Positions 23,023 through 34,103 of a stretch of DNA of 64,000 nucleotides are shown one piece after another. The stretch is taken from contig NW_012236502.1 in NCBI RefSeq assembly GCF_000787575.1, positions 62,001 through 126,000 on the forward strand, given 5' to 3'. A program made the position numbers and the translations under genes. How positions within the stretch are numbered: position 1 is the stretch's first letter; the number at the start of each line of letters is the position of its first letter. The notes beneath the pieces are model-generated. The model was not told the origin of the DNA. It saw only the letters and a list, made by a program, of their open reading frames with translations, and searched no databases. This DNA is from Acytostelium subglobosum LB1 (taxonomy: Eukaryota > Evosea > Eumycetozoa > Acytosteliales > Acytosteliaceae).

Positions 23023-24252
23023 TTAATAGAATATGTCGCTAAAATGATTTATTATTTTATTCTTTTGAATAAAGAATATCTTTGAATTTTTGCCCATTAC
23101 AAGTAGTTGGGAGGATTGTCCGCCAAGTCGACGAATCATACCAACACATGATCGATGATCATTGAATTCCAGCATGACCAGATTTGGTATTGAAGTGTTA
23201 AAGATGAAGTCTGATATTATATCATGCTTCAAACTATCTGGATGGCAATTGTTTAGGATCACTGTTCTAATCATAAGTTGTCCAGGTACGGGTCCAGTTC
23301 CTTGAAGATCCAATGGGTGATCGAACATGGTGCCCATATCCAATGAGACCAAAGACTTGGGAAGCATTCCAATTGTCAGAGGTTGATCGTATTCATATCC
23401 AAACTTTAGCGCAGTCAATGATTCGGGTAGGGCACCAATTTGAATAAGTTAGTTGAAATAATAACGACGAGGGTAGTGCGCCGGAATGAGGTGATGGTTG
23501 AAGCTCGGGAGTGACCCAATGTTGAACTGCATGTTGTACCTTGTGCCAAGTATGAGCTCTTTGAGTGTGCTAGGAAGGACGACTGGTATTAAAGGTTGGT
23601 TGAACTTATTTCCAAGATTTAGATGATATAGGCAGTGAACCTTGAATCAGTGGTTGGTTGTAATATCCACCCAGTGGAACTCCATTGCCAATCCTAACGG
23701 TGGTGATGTGACTGGGTATATCACCAGGCTTCAAGTCCAAATTGTATAATGGTGTAAATCGATTGTTGTGACTGTCTCTGGTATGTACCGACCAGTCAAT
23801 CGAGTAAAAGGATCACCTCCCATCACTGCTGTTGTCCACTCGCGTCTCTTATCCACTGGTGTATATCCAATAACAAATGGTTCATCTATCAACATGATCA
23901 GTAAAGGTGTCGTTCATCATTTCATTCATGGATTTGTTCATTCTTTGATGTACATACTATATGGTACACATTGATGAGTGATTGAGAACGTGTTGTAGTG
24001 GAGGTGTAGACGAGCACATTGACATGTAACTGGAGCTCTGAAGATGGGTGACCTAAGTTGATATAGTGTCTTACATGTTAGGATTAGACAACATGAATCC
24101 AATGGATGAAGTAGGTCAACTACACGTTGAAGTATGATCAATGGCATCAAGTCCAAGTATGACTTTTATCCTCACTTGGTGGAGGTGGGGGTGGGTATTG
24201 GTACGGGTGATGGTAGTGAACAATCATCAACCCTTGATTGATTGAGTCCCAT
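23023..24252 (-). pseudogene. Decayed FNIP-repeat F-box gene (cluster member 4)
   Basis: Pieces of the same gene type as members 2 and 3 lie in order but in different frames. These are an MGLNQS start (24252), an F-box piece (LDLMPLIILQRVVDLLHP, SCCLILTCKTLYQL), CQC with a diverged HQC, a few FNIP repeats, and a C-terminal piece (23418-23023) with TIGMLPKSLVSLDMG and MIRRLGGQSSQLLVMG. A stop soon after the start, at least two frame changes, and loss of several repeats and of the conserved F-x-H-C block indicate a host gene that has stopped being maintained. The C-terminal frame of 131 codons is still open, so some expression cannot be excluded. Confidence 0.8.
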
Positions 24253-24403
24253 TCTATCTATCTGTTTATCTCTTTCTTCCACTATTTGTTTTTTGGAATG
24301 ATGAAAAAAAAAGATCAACTGATCATCAAAGTGGGTCCAGTGGGAGGGGGCTTCCTAAGTGTGCCAAGGGCCAGCTCAGGTCCAGGCCAGCCAATCAGGT
24401 ACC

Positions 24404-26061
24404 TTATCTCTCTTTGAATAGCTCTTGACAGTGAATGATGAGTTGGTCGTGGTTGAGGACAATCATTCTTGCGGCCGAATCCAGGACCAGAAGTTTGTTG
24501 TTGTCTAGACGACGAATCATGCCACATGCATCGTTGATGTATCCAAGTACGATAAGGCTAGGAACACCAGAGTCCAAGTATTGTTGTAATACAATAGATG
24601 CATCTTCATATCTTAATATTAAGAGGTGATCAAAGTACAGTGTCTTGAGGTGTTGATTGAACTGTGCCATTCGAGGCAACGTCATTCGTTCATATATATC
24701 AATGGTCACTCGTTCAATATGACAGTGTCTGAATGTGCTCCCTGTGATCATCTTCATCAGGTCATTGCTATGGCTTAGCGATGTGAGTGATGCTGGTATC
24801 ACTTTGCTTTTCAATGCTTGATTGAACAGTCGACCAAAGTGAATATGTGTGAGCGAGTCTGGCAACACGTTTGGCAACAGAGGTTGATTGAACGATGCGC
24901 TTAGTATCAGTGAGCCGAGTGAGGATGGCAATGCGCCGGGCACCAAAGGTTGATCGAACCTATGTCCCATGGCAAGCGAGACCAGCGAGCTTGGCAGAGC
25001 TTGTGGTACCAGTGGCGAATTGAACGCATAGCCCAGCTTGAGCTCGGTCAATGTGTTGGGTAGTGAGCCAGGTAACAGTCTAATGTTAAATTGGTCTCCA
25101 AAGGATAGGGCGCCCAATTGTTGTTGCGGTAGTACTGCCTCAAGATAGGCCATATTGTACCGTCCAAGATGTAGTCTTGTCAATGACATTGGTAGCCTGT
25201 CCTCAATCTCTGACTGAAAGGTATCCAGGTGAAGGTGTGTCAGAGACGTAGGTAGTACGGCTGACTTGAGTGAATGGTCATATCCCTTCATGAACAACGA
25301 GGTAATTGAATTTGGTAGCGCACCTGTGATCAACCTTTGATTGAATCCTTTACCAAACTTGAGCTCTGTGATTGAAGGCGGGAGTACACCTGGCTCAAGA
25401 GTACGATTGAACACATCACCGAGCAATAGAGTCGTGACACCATTGGGGATTGAGCCAGGCAGCAAAGGTTGATTGAAGTATCCACTGATGGGATAGTCAA
25501 CGCCCATTATAATGGTAGTTACGTGTGCTGGTATATCTCCAGGTGCGATCTTTGAGTTGAATGATGTGTGGAATATGATTAAGTTGACATGAGATGGTAT
25601 ATAACAATCTGACAATGATCTATACACTCCAGTAAGCTTATTCTCAAAGATCAATCTTGTTCTTGGTGGACTGCCACTTGTCTCAATCCTATATATTGCA
25701 TCTTTATCGCGCTCTACATGTGTAATATCTACCTCGTACAGGTCAGTGATCAATTGGTGAGTGCAACTCAGTGAGTCAACTTGTTCATTCATTACATACT
25801 CTCAGGGTCACATCGATGAAGGATCGTTAAGTTGTTATAGTTGATGTGATATTGATAATGATGGTCACATCGACAGACGTTGGGAGTACGCGCTATCTTC
25901 TTTCGTTGTTGATATAATGTCTTACAAGTCAAACATAGACAACATTTATCAAGTTGTAGATCAAGTTGATCAAATATATATTGTAATATAATCAATGGTA
26001 ATGTAACCAATATACTATCCTCCTCCTGTATATCCGCATTCTTTGATTGATATGATCCCAT
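24404..26061 (-). CDS. FNIP-repeat F-box protein (cluster member 5)
   Basis: Exon 1 begins at ATG 26061 (MGSYQSKNADIQEED) and encodes an F-box (LVTLPLIILQYIFDQL, CCLCLTCKTLYQQRKK) and the CRC ... NNLTILHRC module. The frame closes just after DPES at about 25795. The second part (to 24404) is open from about 25792 and carries FNIP repeats such as PLLPGSIPNGVTTLLLGDVF and PLVPGALPSSLGSLILSASF, then TFRHCHIERVTID and MIRRLDNNKLLVLDS. A GTATGT donor follows the HRC module as in members 1, 6 and 7, in phase 1. The acceptor is not clear: one phase-compatible AG is in GATAAAG near 25705, another is implausibly close. A real gene is likely, but the exon junction is unresolved. Confidence 0.8.
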
Positions 26062-26117
26062 CCTTATTATTAATAATCTCAATAACAATCACTTTGTATT
26101 TGAACTGAAAAGAGAAA

Positions 26118-26165
26118 GGGTCCAGGGCGAGGGTTGAGGGCGAGGGTTGAGGGTGAGGGCGAGGG
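26118..26165 (+). repeat. G-triplet array, G-quadruplex-prone
   Basis: Eight GGG runs within 48 bases, spaced by 3-4 bases, with unit GAGGGCGAGGGTT and variants. It lies 57 bases upstream of the member 5 FNIP start (minus-strand gene) and 39 bases downstream of the comC-like gene's stop. A sister array occurs at 43419-43468. Confidence 0.85.
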
Positions 26166-26204
26166 TAGCGGACTTGGAGAGTATTGAGATGTTTATTACA
26201 CTAA

Positions 26205-29200
26205 TTAGATTTCTCGTTTTGATGCATGTATCTGCTTAAGTCTATTATCCATCATCGCATTCTGTTGTCTGAACTTGTTCCTCTTCCTTATTAGCATGAA
26301 GATACCCAAGATAGTACCGGCTAATAGTACACCTCCACCTACTACTGCTACAATGATTATCCATGTCTTGGATTTGGATGTAACTTGGCAACGTCCACCT
26401 ACACCTCCACTATTGTCAACGCTCAACAATACTGAGAAGTCTGGATCTATTATACAACTTGTACATTGAGGTAGTGTGATACCGAGCAATGTAGAGTCGG
26501 CCGTCGAGTTGATGATCATTGTCCTAGAGATAGCTGGTCGACCATCTGACAGAGCGTACGGGAGGAAGTGACCATAGTATGCCACTCCACTGCTTGCGTT
26601 GACAATCTTGACGTAGCGCAATGAGTCGCCGCCAGGTCCACTGACAGTACCCAACTCGACCTGAGGTGAGACACATCCGTCACCCGACTCATTGAGATTG
26701 GAGTTGTGTTGAAAGACAACGCGTAGTGTGTTGAGGATTGATTGATAGGTCCATCCATCAATGGACACTGTGAGCTTGAGTTGATCGCTTGAGTACTTGT
26801 TGGTCGTGCCAGCAAAGTCAATGGAGTATGACTTTAAGAATTGAATGATCTCGACTCGAACTGCCACTGATCCTGATTGTTGCAAGTACTCATGTACTAT
26901 GAGAGATGTGTTGGTAGTTGTGTTGTAGTCCCAGTCATTGGTCAACAACTCTTTGACCATCACTCCATTGTAGTCAAGTTCCTGTACGGCTATTATGTTG
27001 AACTGGAATAGACTTGATACATTTGTGAGTATCACAACATCTGGAGAAGTGTTGTTTGGCAGAATGATCACGCCAGGACTAAGACGAGATTCACAATAAT
27101 ATCCACCAAAGCCATCATAACAATCACACACTCCATCAGGGCCACATACTCCATTGCCATTGCAAGGGATACCAACTCCACAATCCACTACAGGTGAACC
27201 AGTGACTAAATATGATTGATTGATTGAGTGAGTGGGATAGTTCAAGAGACTGATTGATCGAGTGGATAATGCTTACCAATCTCTAAAAGGGAGTTTGATG
27301 TGAAGATATGATCATCATTGATGATGGTGATGTTGGCATATCCAACAGCAAGTTGACCTGGAACTGAACAATGGATATAGGTAGTGTTGATTATATCTAT
27401 TGTACATGATCGATCATTTATCATAACTGATTGATCAGTTATATATCTTAGGAATACTCCATTCAATGATAATGATCCACCACTTGTTGGTAGAGTAGTC
27501 GGGTCAACTGATGTCACTAATGGGTATCTTGGATCTTATTGATGATGATATGTTAGTTTTGGAATGATTGAATGAGTGTACTTTGGATGACATACCTTGT
27601 GTATATGGATTGAAATTGAATGGTTGGTACTTGCTCCATAGTATACCTTTGAGGTAGTTGGTTACTTCGATTGGTGATGTGACTAGACATGTTATAAAGG
27701 TATCGGTGATGTTCAAGATTGTACATTCCGCTCCATCAATAGTAGCATTATAATTGAATAATGTATCGAATCTACCATTAATCCTAACTTTGAATGTCTT
27801 TGATACATTATCCATCGCACCAAATGAGCTATTAATGGTCGTTACTTAAGGTGGTGATAGAGTTAGTGAATGAATGATTGATTGTTGATTGAATGAATGC
27901 GAGAGTAGTACTTACCATCGGTTACCCATGTGATTGTCTTGTTCATGTTGAACATTTGAGAGAATGTTAACAGAGCGGTTCCTTGGGGTTCCGACGGGAT
28001 GTACTTGAATTGAGTGTTTGGAGTGATCATGTTGAGTGAGGATGGCGAACAGTCGGATTCATTCCATCCAAGGTTCCTTCCATAGATAGTGATTGTTTGG
28101 ATTGTTGGTGTGAGGATGTAGTAATCTGTGTCAATGCCCCAATCACAAATGAATGATGGTGTTGGAGCTGGGTATGTCGCTGGTAGGTATTGACTCATAG
28201 TTGACCAAAAGCAATAGATGCAATCGGGACCAGTCTTGATCTTGGTGTTCTTGAATGAGAAGGTAGGTACTTGACATATTGATTGGGGGAGTGCACCATC
28301 CAACAGTGTATTGCCATCACATATCATTCGATTTGGAATGCTTCCAACTAGGAGATCAGGTACTGGACCAATCAAATTTATGTTATTTGTTATAATAACA
28401 ACACTATCTGATTTGAACCATGATGCTAATGGGAATGTAGTCAATCCAATAGAGTTTGTGTATGATCTGATTGATTGATTGAAAGAAGTAATTTAGTGAG
28501 TGAACGATAGATTTAACATCTTTGGTATGACTTACAACAAATCCAACTTTGGTGCGTCTACAATGGTATTAGCCCCATCATCCATGTTTATAGCCCTGAT
28601 TTAAGAGATAGGATGTTATGGTTAGGGTAGGAACCTAGTGATGGGACCAAGGGAAAGTGAAACAACTCACAAGTCTGTTAGATTGGGGAATGATGATAAG
28701 TCGTTCGGGATGAGCTTTGGTATCAACAAGTATAATTGTTGTACTGATGATTGAGTAATGCTTCCAAATGTAATAGTAGCATTGACTTCAATATTACTAA
28801 ATAAATGTTTTTAAATGATTGATTAGGATTTGTGGGAACTATTCCATATTATATGATATTGATTATGAATAGGATACTTACACTCTTTCAATAGGACAGT
28901 TGATGAAGACTTTAAGAGGAATCACAGATGGTTGTGTAAAGTATCTATATTCGAATGTATGATAAGTTAGAGTGTGATTGAGTCATATAGTGGATTGCAA
29001 CATACATTGACTTTAGTACCGGGAATTGGGTTTGGTTCAATGAGAATGGAGTAAGGATTCCACTGCCACCGTAGGGGAAACTTATATGAATATTCTCCAA
29101 CCTTGGATATATCCTTGTATCATTGAACTTTATACTATTTGTTGATTGATCGAATCCACATGCTCCCAAATAAATACTTTTAAATGACGGATTAAAGAAT

Positions 29201-30071
29201 GTATCCGGTATATCAGAGGTAAATGTAACAAATGTTGAATATCTAAATATATTACCATACAAATATATGTTTGTGTTAGTTATATTAATTGATTGATTTA
29301 GTGAGTGAGTGATTGATAGAGGTACATACATAGAATCTAGTTTGATATTTGAAGGGAATCCATTGTTCAAGGTGACTGACTTTAGGTTATAAAGGCTAAA
29401 AGAAACCAATATGGACATTATTAGTGTTAGTTGATTGATTTTGGTAACCCTTATCTTTGATTCAATCCATGACACCTACTGCATTTCTTTTAAATTTGAG
29501 TTGCCAGAGTTATCCAACATCTTTAGAAAGTCGAACGTAGAATTGACAGGATTCGCCTCAAGAGAGTGTGAGAACTTTCTCATGTTTGGAAAGACCAAAG
29601 CGGTGAGGTTAGGGTCAGGACTGCCCTGTGTCGCTATAATTTTTGTGCTATTGTTAATATATCTATTTGATTGATTGGATTAGATTGGATGAACGAATAT
29701 AGGTGGTTAGAGAATGAATGATTGAGGATATAGAGATATACTAATGTACTCACACTTCAAGTATACCATGAGTTGAGTTACATGTCAATAGTATTGATGT
29801 TGGATCAATCTGATTACATGTCTGTCCACTCAAGTTCAAGTCAAGACCATATTGTTGAATGATCCATCTAACAGATTGCACTGTATAAAGTAAGAGTTTA
29901 AGTAAAATGGTTGGTATGTCTTGGTGTTGTGATCGATCAAATCTTACATTCTATTGGTGATAGCTGTGTATCTCTATCTTGTGCTACAATGACATTGATG
30001 AATAATGAGAATATTATAAATATTATAATAAATGAAAATGGTTGTTTATAATTAAATAGGAATGATCCCAT
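26205..30071 (-). CDS. Leucine-rich / TIG / EGF-like transmembrane glycoprotein (ComC-like)
   Basis: A gene with many small exons on the minus strand. The start at 30071 encodes a signal peptide (FSFIIIFIIFSLFINVIVA, then QDRDTQ). Exon 1 ends at 29948 and exon 2 begins at 29880 (QSVRWIIQQYGLDLNLSG). Between about 29700 and 27863 follow short exons with leucine-rich-type repeats, probably one to two repeats per exon. Then come TIG/IPT-like immunoglobulin folds (27815-27250, for example VDPTTLPTSGGSLSLNGVFL), an EGF-like domain (CGVGIPCNGNGVCGPDGVCD), a beta-rich region, one membrane helix (WIIIVAVVGGGVLLAGTILG) and a basic cytoplasmic tail. Many N-x-S/T sites fit an exposed glycoprotein. The architecture resembles the Dictyostelium ComC/EGF-TIG surface proteins used in cell-cell communication. 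Exact exon limits of the LRR part were not resolved. Confidence 0.8.
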
Positions 30072-30392
30072 TATCTCTAGATATAGATAAGATTAGTCTT
30101 GTTATATGATATATTTTAGATGAGAGTAGATATCTACTTCTACTTAAGATGTCTTCGAGATCCTTTTGTTTAACGAACAAACACCCAAAAAAATATCTAT
30201 TGGGGCAAAGGAATCCAAAACCATCCAATAAAACACGATTTAGAAATATCTCGCTTGTTTTGATCGAAAAAAAACCCCCCCATTTTTGATTGACTGTTTT
30301 TTTTGATCTCTCTTCACCTATTACCCTTTGTGGTACGATCATACTTGTTTAAACAGATATCTATTGAATGAATAGAGATAAGAGGTTGTAAG
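30072..30392. other. Intergenic between divergent genes
   Basis: About 320 bp containing the divergent promoters of the ComC-like gene (minus) and FNIP member 6 (plus). It holds an A8C7 run near 30268-30282 and poly-T near 30298-30305. No gene is supported. Confidence 0.5.
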
Positions 30393-31966
30393 ATGAATAC
30401 ATTGCCAGTGATCATACTTCAAAATATTGTTGACAATATATTACAAATTGATACATGTTGTCTTGTACTGACATGTAAGAGACTTTTTGAATTGAGATCG
30501 AGCATCACCAGATCATCAGCATCAATCTACTGTAAATGTTGTGATAATTTCAATGATGACGAAGATGATCATATTACAATCATCACTCCAAACATGTTAA
30601 ACATCTTTCATCAATGCGGTATGTTATGTTGTCACTCACTCAATCAATCAATCACTTGAATCATTCCAATCACTCGATCACTCGATCACTCATACTGGAA
30701 CTATTCCAATCAATCAAAGTGCAGCCACATGAGGAATCGACATTTCTTAGACCTTATGTGTTGGTGTCGAATAAAAAGGTTGCAAGATGTGTAGATTCAA
30801 AACTGGATAGACCATTATCAACTGTACAATTCCCATCTGATGTCAATGGTGTGATCATGCCAAGCAACTATGGATATACAATCGAGCCAATTGATTTCCC
30901 TGCCAACATCACATCGCTCACATTTCCATATATTTATAAGCTATGTATAAGGCCAGGAACACTCCCTTCAACATTACAATCACTCTTTCTAGGTGCCAAA
31001 TATAATCATCAACTTGAGCCTGGAACTATCCCACCATCATTGACCGCACTCTCTCTGGGAGCAGGATACAAGAAACAGATCATCAGTGGAGTGCTACCAG
31101 CATCATTGACAGAGTTGTGGTTGGGTGGTTTCAATCATCCAATTGTGCCAGGAATGATCCCACCTGGGTTGTCAATCCTTGGACTTGGAAGTAACTTTGA
31201 TCAAACTATCTCATCTGGAATGATGCCACCACATCTTAAGAAACTATGTATATCGCCTCCGGTTGGTATTCATTTCAACTTCCTGCTCAGACCTGGCGCA
31301 CTACCAGAGACACTCACCGAACTAGAAATGTGTGGCCGACACAGCCAACCCTTTATCGCCGACAATCTTGCCTCGGCCAAGTCCTTGACCTCATTGAATC
31401 TAGGCTACCTTTATGACCAACGATTGGACATTGGTGTACTTCCATCGACCATTCAATCATTGGAACTTGGACAGAGTTTCAATCAACCTATTCTTCCACA
31501 TGTCCTGCCTCAATCATTAACACATCTATCGTTTGGCCGCCAGTTTGAACAACCTCTGATGACCAGCGACATACTTCCACCTTCTTTGACCTCGCTCACC
31601 TACGCCTGTAATCTATTCGCACTTACCTCGCCAACCGAGACATTCAAACATTGCCAGATCAAGGAGGTGACACTGTTGAAGTCAGACCTTCCAATACCAA
31701 CTGTTCAACAACTGAATGGACACTTACATAATGTTATCTTTGAATATGATGTCAGACATACCAATCTGGACTTGGTGACGCAGTTCCTGGACTCGGGCGT
31801 GGCCAACCTCACTCTCAACATTGGTCAAGGTGGAGCCATTCGTTTGATTGATCTATCATCACTATGTTTGGTGATGTCACCATCCAGAGGCACAAGATGG
31901 TATATCGTCCCGAGGGACAATCTAAAGTCATTTACAAATAGTATATTTCGTTGGAAGAAGTACTAA
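30393..31966 (+). CDS. FNIP-repeat F-box protein (cluster member 6)
   Basis: Two exons (30393-30618, 30720-31966) give 490 residues. F-box MNTLPVIILQNIVDNIL with CCLVLTCKRLFELRS, then CKCC ... NMLNIFHQC. The phase-1 intron sits directly after HQC, as in members 1 and 7. It contains TCAATCAATC, CACTCGATCACTCGATCACT and the inverted repeat TGGAA-N3-TTCCA (30696-30708). FNIP repeats follow (QLEPGTIPPSLTALSLGAGY, LDIGVLPSTIQSLELGQSF), then TFKHCQIKEVTL and AIRLIDLSSLCLVM at the C-terminus. The second exon starts VQPHEEST. It is on the opposite strand from the first five members. Confidence 0.93.
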
Positions 31967-31997
31967 ATAATACAAAGTGATCACCTCTACTCGACTA

Positions 31998-32713
31998 TCA
32001 GCAACAGTAGTTCGATCTGGATTGTTCGGCGGCGGGAGGGACAGACACGACTTTGATTACACTATATATGTTGAGATTGAGTGAGAGAGTGATCGATTGA
32101 TTGATTGATTGATTGAAGATACATACGGTCTGTAATATAGACCTGTAGCAAACATTGCAATATCTTTGAATGATTTCTCGACATTGGCTCCATCCTTTGC
32201 AGATGTCTCATAGTATGGGATGCCATTATTCATACACCATGTGGCTGCTCGCTTGCTTGATACAACACGTTGTTGAGCAGCAGTAGCATGCTCCACAAGA
32301 TCGAGCTTGTTACCGAGTACTGCTATTGGGTAGGTGTCTGGGTCTCTCGGATTGACTCTCTTGAGCACCTCCTCACGCCATTTATCCAAATGTTCGAATG
32401 ACTTCCCATCGAATATGTCAAAGACCAGTAGACAGCATTGTGCACCACGATAGTATAGGTCGGATAATGAGTCGAATCGTTCTTGACCGGCTGTATCCCA
32501 TATATTCATCGATACTACATGTTCTTCAGATACATCTATATTCTCCTTTACATAAAGAAATGAACCAATTGTTGATGTACACTTGCCATGATCAAACCTT
32601 CTATTTACATATTGGTTCAACAATGATGTCTTGCCAACTCCTACATCGCCCAACACTATTACCTTCAACTTTACTTCTTTCTTTATTGTTGTTGGTGTTA
32701 TTTGTTCATTCAT
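31998..32713 (-). CDS. Rab7-like small GTPase
   Basis: Two exons on the minus strand (32713-32127, 32061-31998) give 216 residues. G1 is GDVGVGKTSLLNQYV, the effector region has TSTIG, G3 is WDTAGQERF, G4 is GNKLDLVEH and G5 is ETSAKDG. The YRGAQCCLLVFDIFDGKSFE and NPRDPDTYPIAVLGNK stretches are typical of Rab7 rather than other Rabs. The second exon supplies the hypervariable tail and the terminal Y-C-C, a geranylgeranylation site that the unspliced frame would lack. The ATG at 32713 (MNEQITP) is preferred to the upstream alternative start. Rab7-type GTPases direct late endosome, lysosome and phagosome maturation. It may be a divergent Rab7 paralogue. Confidence 0.92.
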
Positions 32714-32794
32714 TCGCTTCAAAGAAATGAACAACAACTCTGTTCATTCTTTCAATTTCACTTTCGACAACATGTAGAGACAGAGATTCAATGT

Positions 32795-32827
32795 ATGAAG
32801 GACATACCACCAGTTATAATTCTACAA
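32795..32827 (+). pseudogene. Possible scrap of an FNIP gene first exon
   Basis: MKDIPPVIILQ followed by GTAAGG matches the first 11 residues of the F-box in neighbouring FNIP genes (MNTLPVIILQ, MDTIPVIVLQ). The similarity stops there. With FNIP genes on both sides a truncated copy is plausible, but eleven residues are weak evidence. Confidence 0.3.
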
Positions 32828-32916
32828 GTAAGGTGGAAGCAAATAGTGTATTGTCAGGTGGTTGAAGTACCAGGTGATGGTGCTTTATTGTTGTTGGTTG
32901 ATGTTGAGTGAATAGA

Positions 32917-33183
32917 ATGTATTTAAAATTCGATAGAGAACTGTTGGAACACATTATTGGTATCACAGGTGGCCAACTTAGGTTCATAGAGATTGGTTCC
33001 GATGTTGTATGCTTGAATGCATGTGTAGGTGACATAATTCCTGATAATATAGTATCCGTTGGTTGGGATGACGGTCCATTGCTGAGACGAGAGAAGACTC
33101 GAGTAGCCTGGTGCGTTGAGGACTACCTTATCGACAACCTCAACTTACTCAATCTCTTTGACCAGAGACCTGAAGGGATGTGA
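32917..33183 (+). CDS. Hypothetical small protein, 88 residues
   Basis: An open frame from ATG 32917 with a normal-looking, non-repetitive composition: MYLKFDRELLEHIIGITGG, then CLNACVGDIIPDNIVSVGWD, ending FDQRPEGM. I do not recognise it. It lacks FNIP repeats and an obvious signal or membrane segment. It could be a free-standing gene or the last exon of a gene whose upstream exon I cannot join in frame. It lies between the Rab gene and FNIP member 7, just left of a repeat-rich stretch. Confidence 0.35.
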   Translation: MYLKFDRELLEHIIGITGGQLRFIEIGSDVVCLNACVGDIIPDNIVSVGWDDGPLLRREKTRVAWCVEDYLIDNLNLLNLFDQRPEGM

Positions 33184-33363
33184 TGGTTTGCTTCAGTTTA
33201 TCTGAATGAATGACTAAGAAAGAGGGGCCTCCTTCTAACACTTGGTTTGGATGTAACGACAACGACCACAACGACAACTGCTTCTGTTGCTGCTGCATAG
33301 ACCAAGAAACACAAGACATTTACTGACCAATTCTGTATGTAGTTATATAAAAGTTGTTTATTG

Positions 33364-34060
33364 TTATCTGTTTGTTATTGGTCATGTTATAAAACACAAC
33401 TGAATGAATGATTGTGTAACATTAACGTCTCAAATAAGTTTGTGACCACTTAGTTACACTCTCCCTCTCTGAAGGAATGCCCTTCTTGAGGTCTTTTGTT
33501 ACTGGTTGTACTTTGTTCTACTTCTCATTGATGTTGGTTGCTTGATTGCTATTTATAGTCTGATCGATCCCTATACTGCACATCGATAAGTGTGTTGGTT
33601 GATTGCTGTTAATAGTCTTAGTTTCCAGATTGACCTTATACATTATTCAACTTGTGTGTTGGGTTGTTGGCTGTTTATAGTTTTATTGACCTTATACTGC
33701 CCTTCAACATGTGTTATTGTGTTGTTGATTGATTGCTGTTTATAGTCTGTGTTGTGACCTTGTACTGCACATCATCTGCAAGATGAGTTGAACTTCGAGC
33801 GAGGACCTTTGAACGAGTTGTCTTCTGAGTGATGCTTGAGTTACACGTGTTGTCTCTTATTGTACTCTGTCGGCTGGCACTTATAATGTCACTGTCTCCC
33901 TCTTCATCGCTTTATTGAGCTATTTCTCGTTCTGTTGTTCGGCTGATCGAAAGAACAAATAAAAAATTATCTGTTTGAAGGGTTTGGGTGAAAAATACAA
34001 CTGAATGAATGATTGTGACACAAACAGTGTCTCAAATAAGTTTGTGATCACTTTGTTACA
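33364..34060 (+). repeat. Segment bounded by ~94-bp direct repeats
   Basis: Positions 33364-33457 and 33967-34060 are imperfect direct copies of each other (shared blocks: TTATCTGTTTG, ACTGAATGAATGATTGTG, GTCTCAAATAAGTTTGTGA, GTTACA). The 500 bp between them has no coding frame and contains the tandem array at 33541-33780. I see no transposase, reverse transcriptase or terminal inverted repeats, so a duplicated promoter/5' flank of an FNIP gene is the simplest reading. Confidence 0.7.
33541..33780 (+). repeat. Imperfect ~60-bp tandem repeat, four units
   Basis: Four diverged units, each with TTGATTGCTGTTTATAGTCT followed about 20 bases on by a GACCTTATACTGCAC-like block and a TTGTGTGTTG spacer. 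It is noncoding and lies between the two direct repeats upstream of FNIP member 7. Confidence 0.7.
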
Positions 34061-34103
34061 TCACAACAACAACGGCTGCTACTACAAAGCAGCATAAAGT
34101 CAA

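Noticed and set aside
26118-26165. Interstitial telomere repeat
   Set aside because: The unit GAGGGCGAGGGTT is not a regular telomere hexamer or heptamer, and a second copy lies beside another gene; better viewed as a promoter-proximal G array.
33364-34060. LTR-type element
   Set aside because: Direct repeats are present but there is no coding content, primer site or end structure that I can see, and the repeats are imperfect and short.
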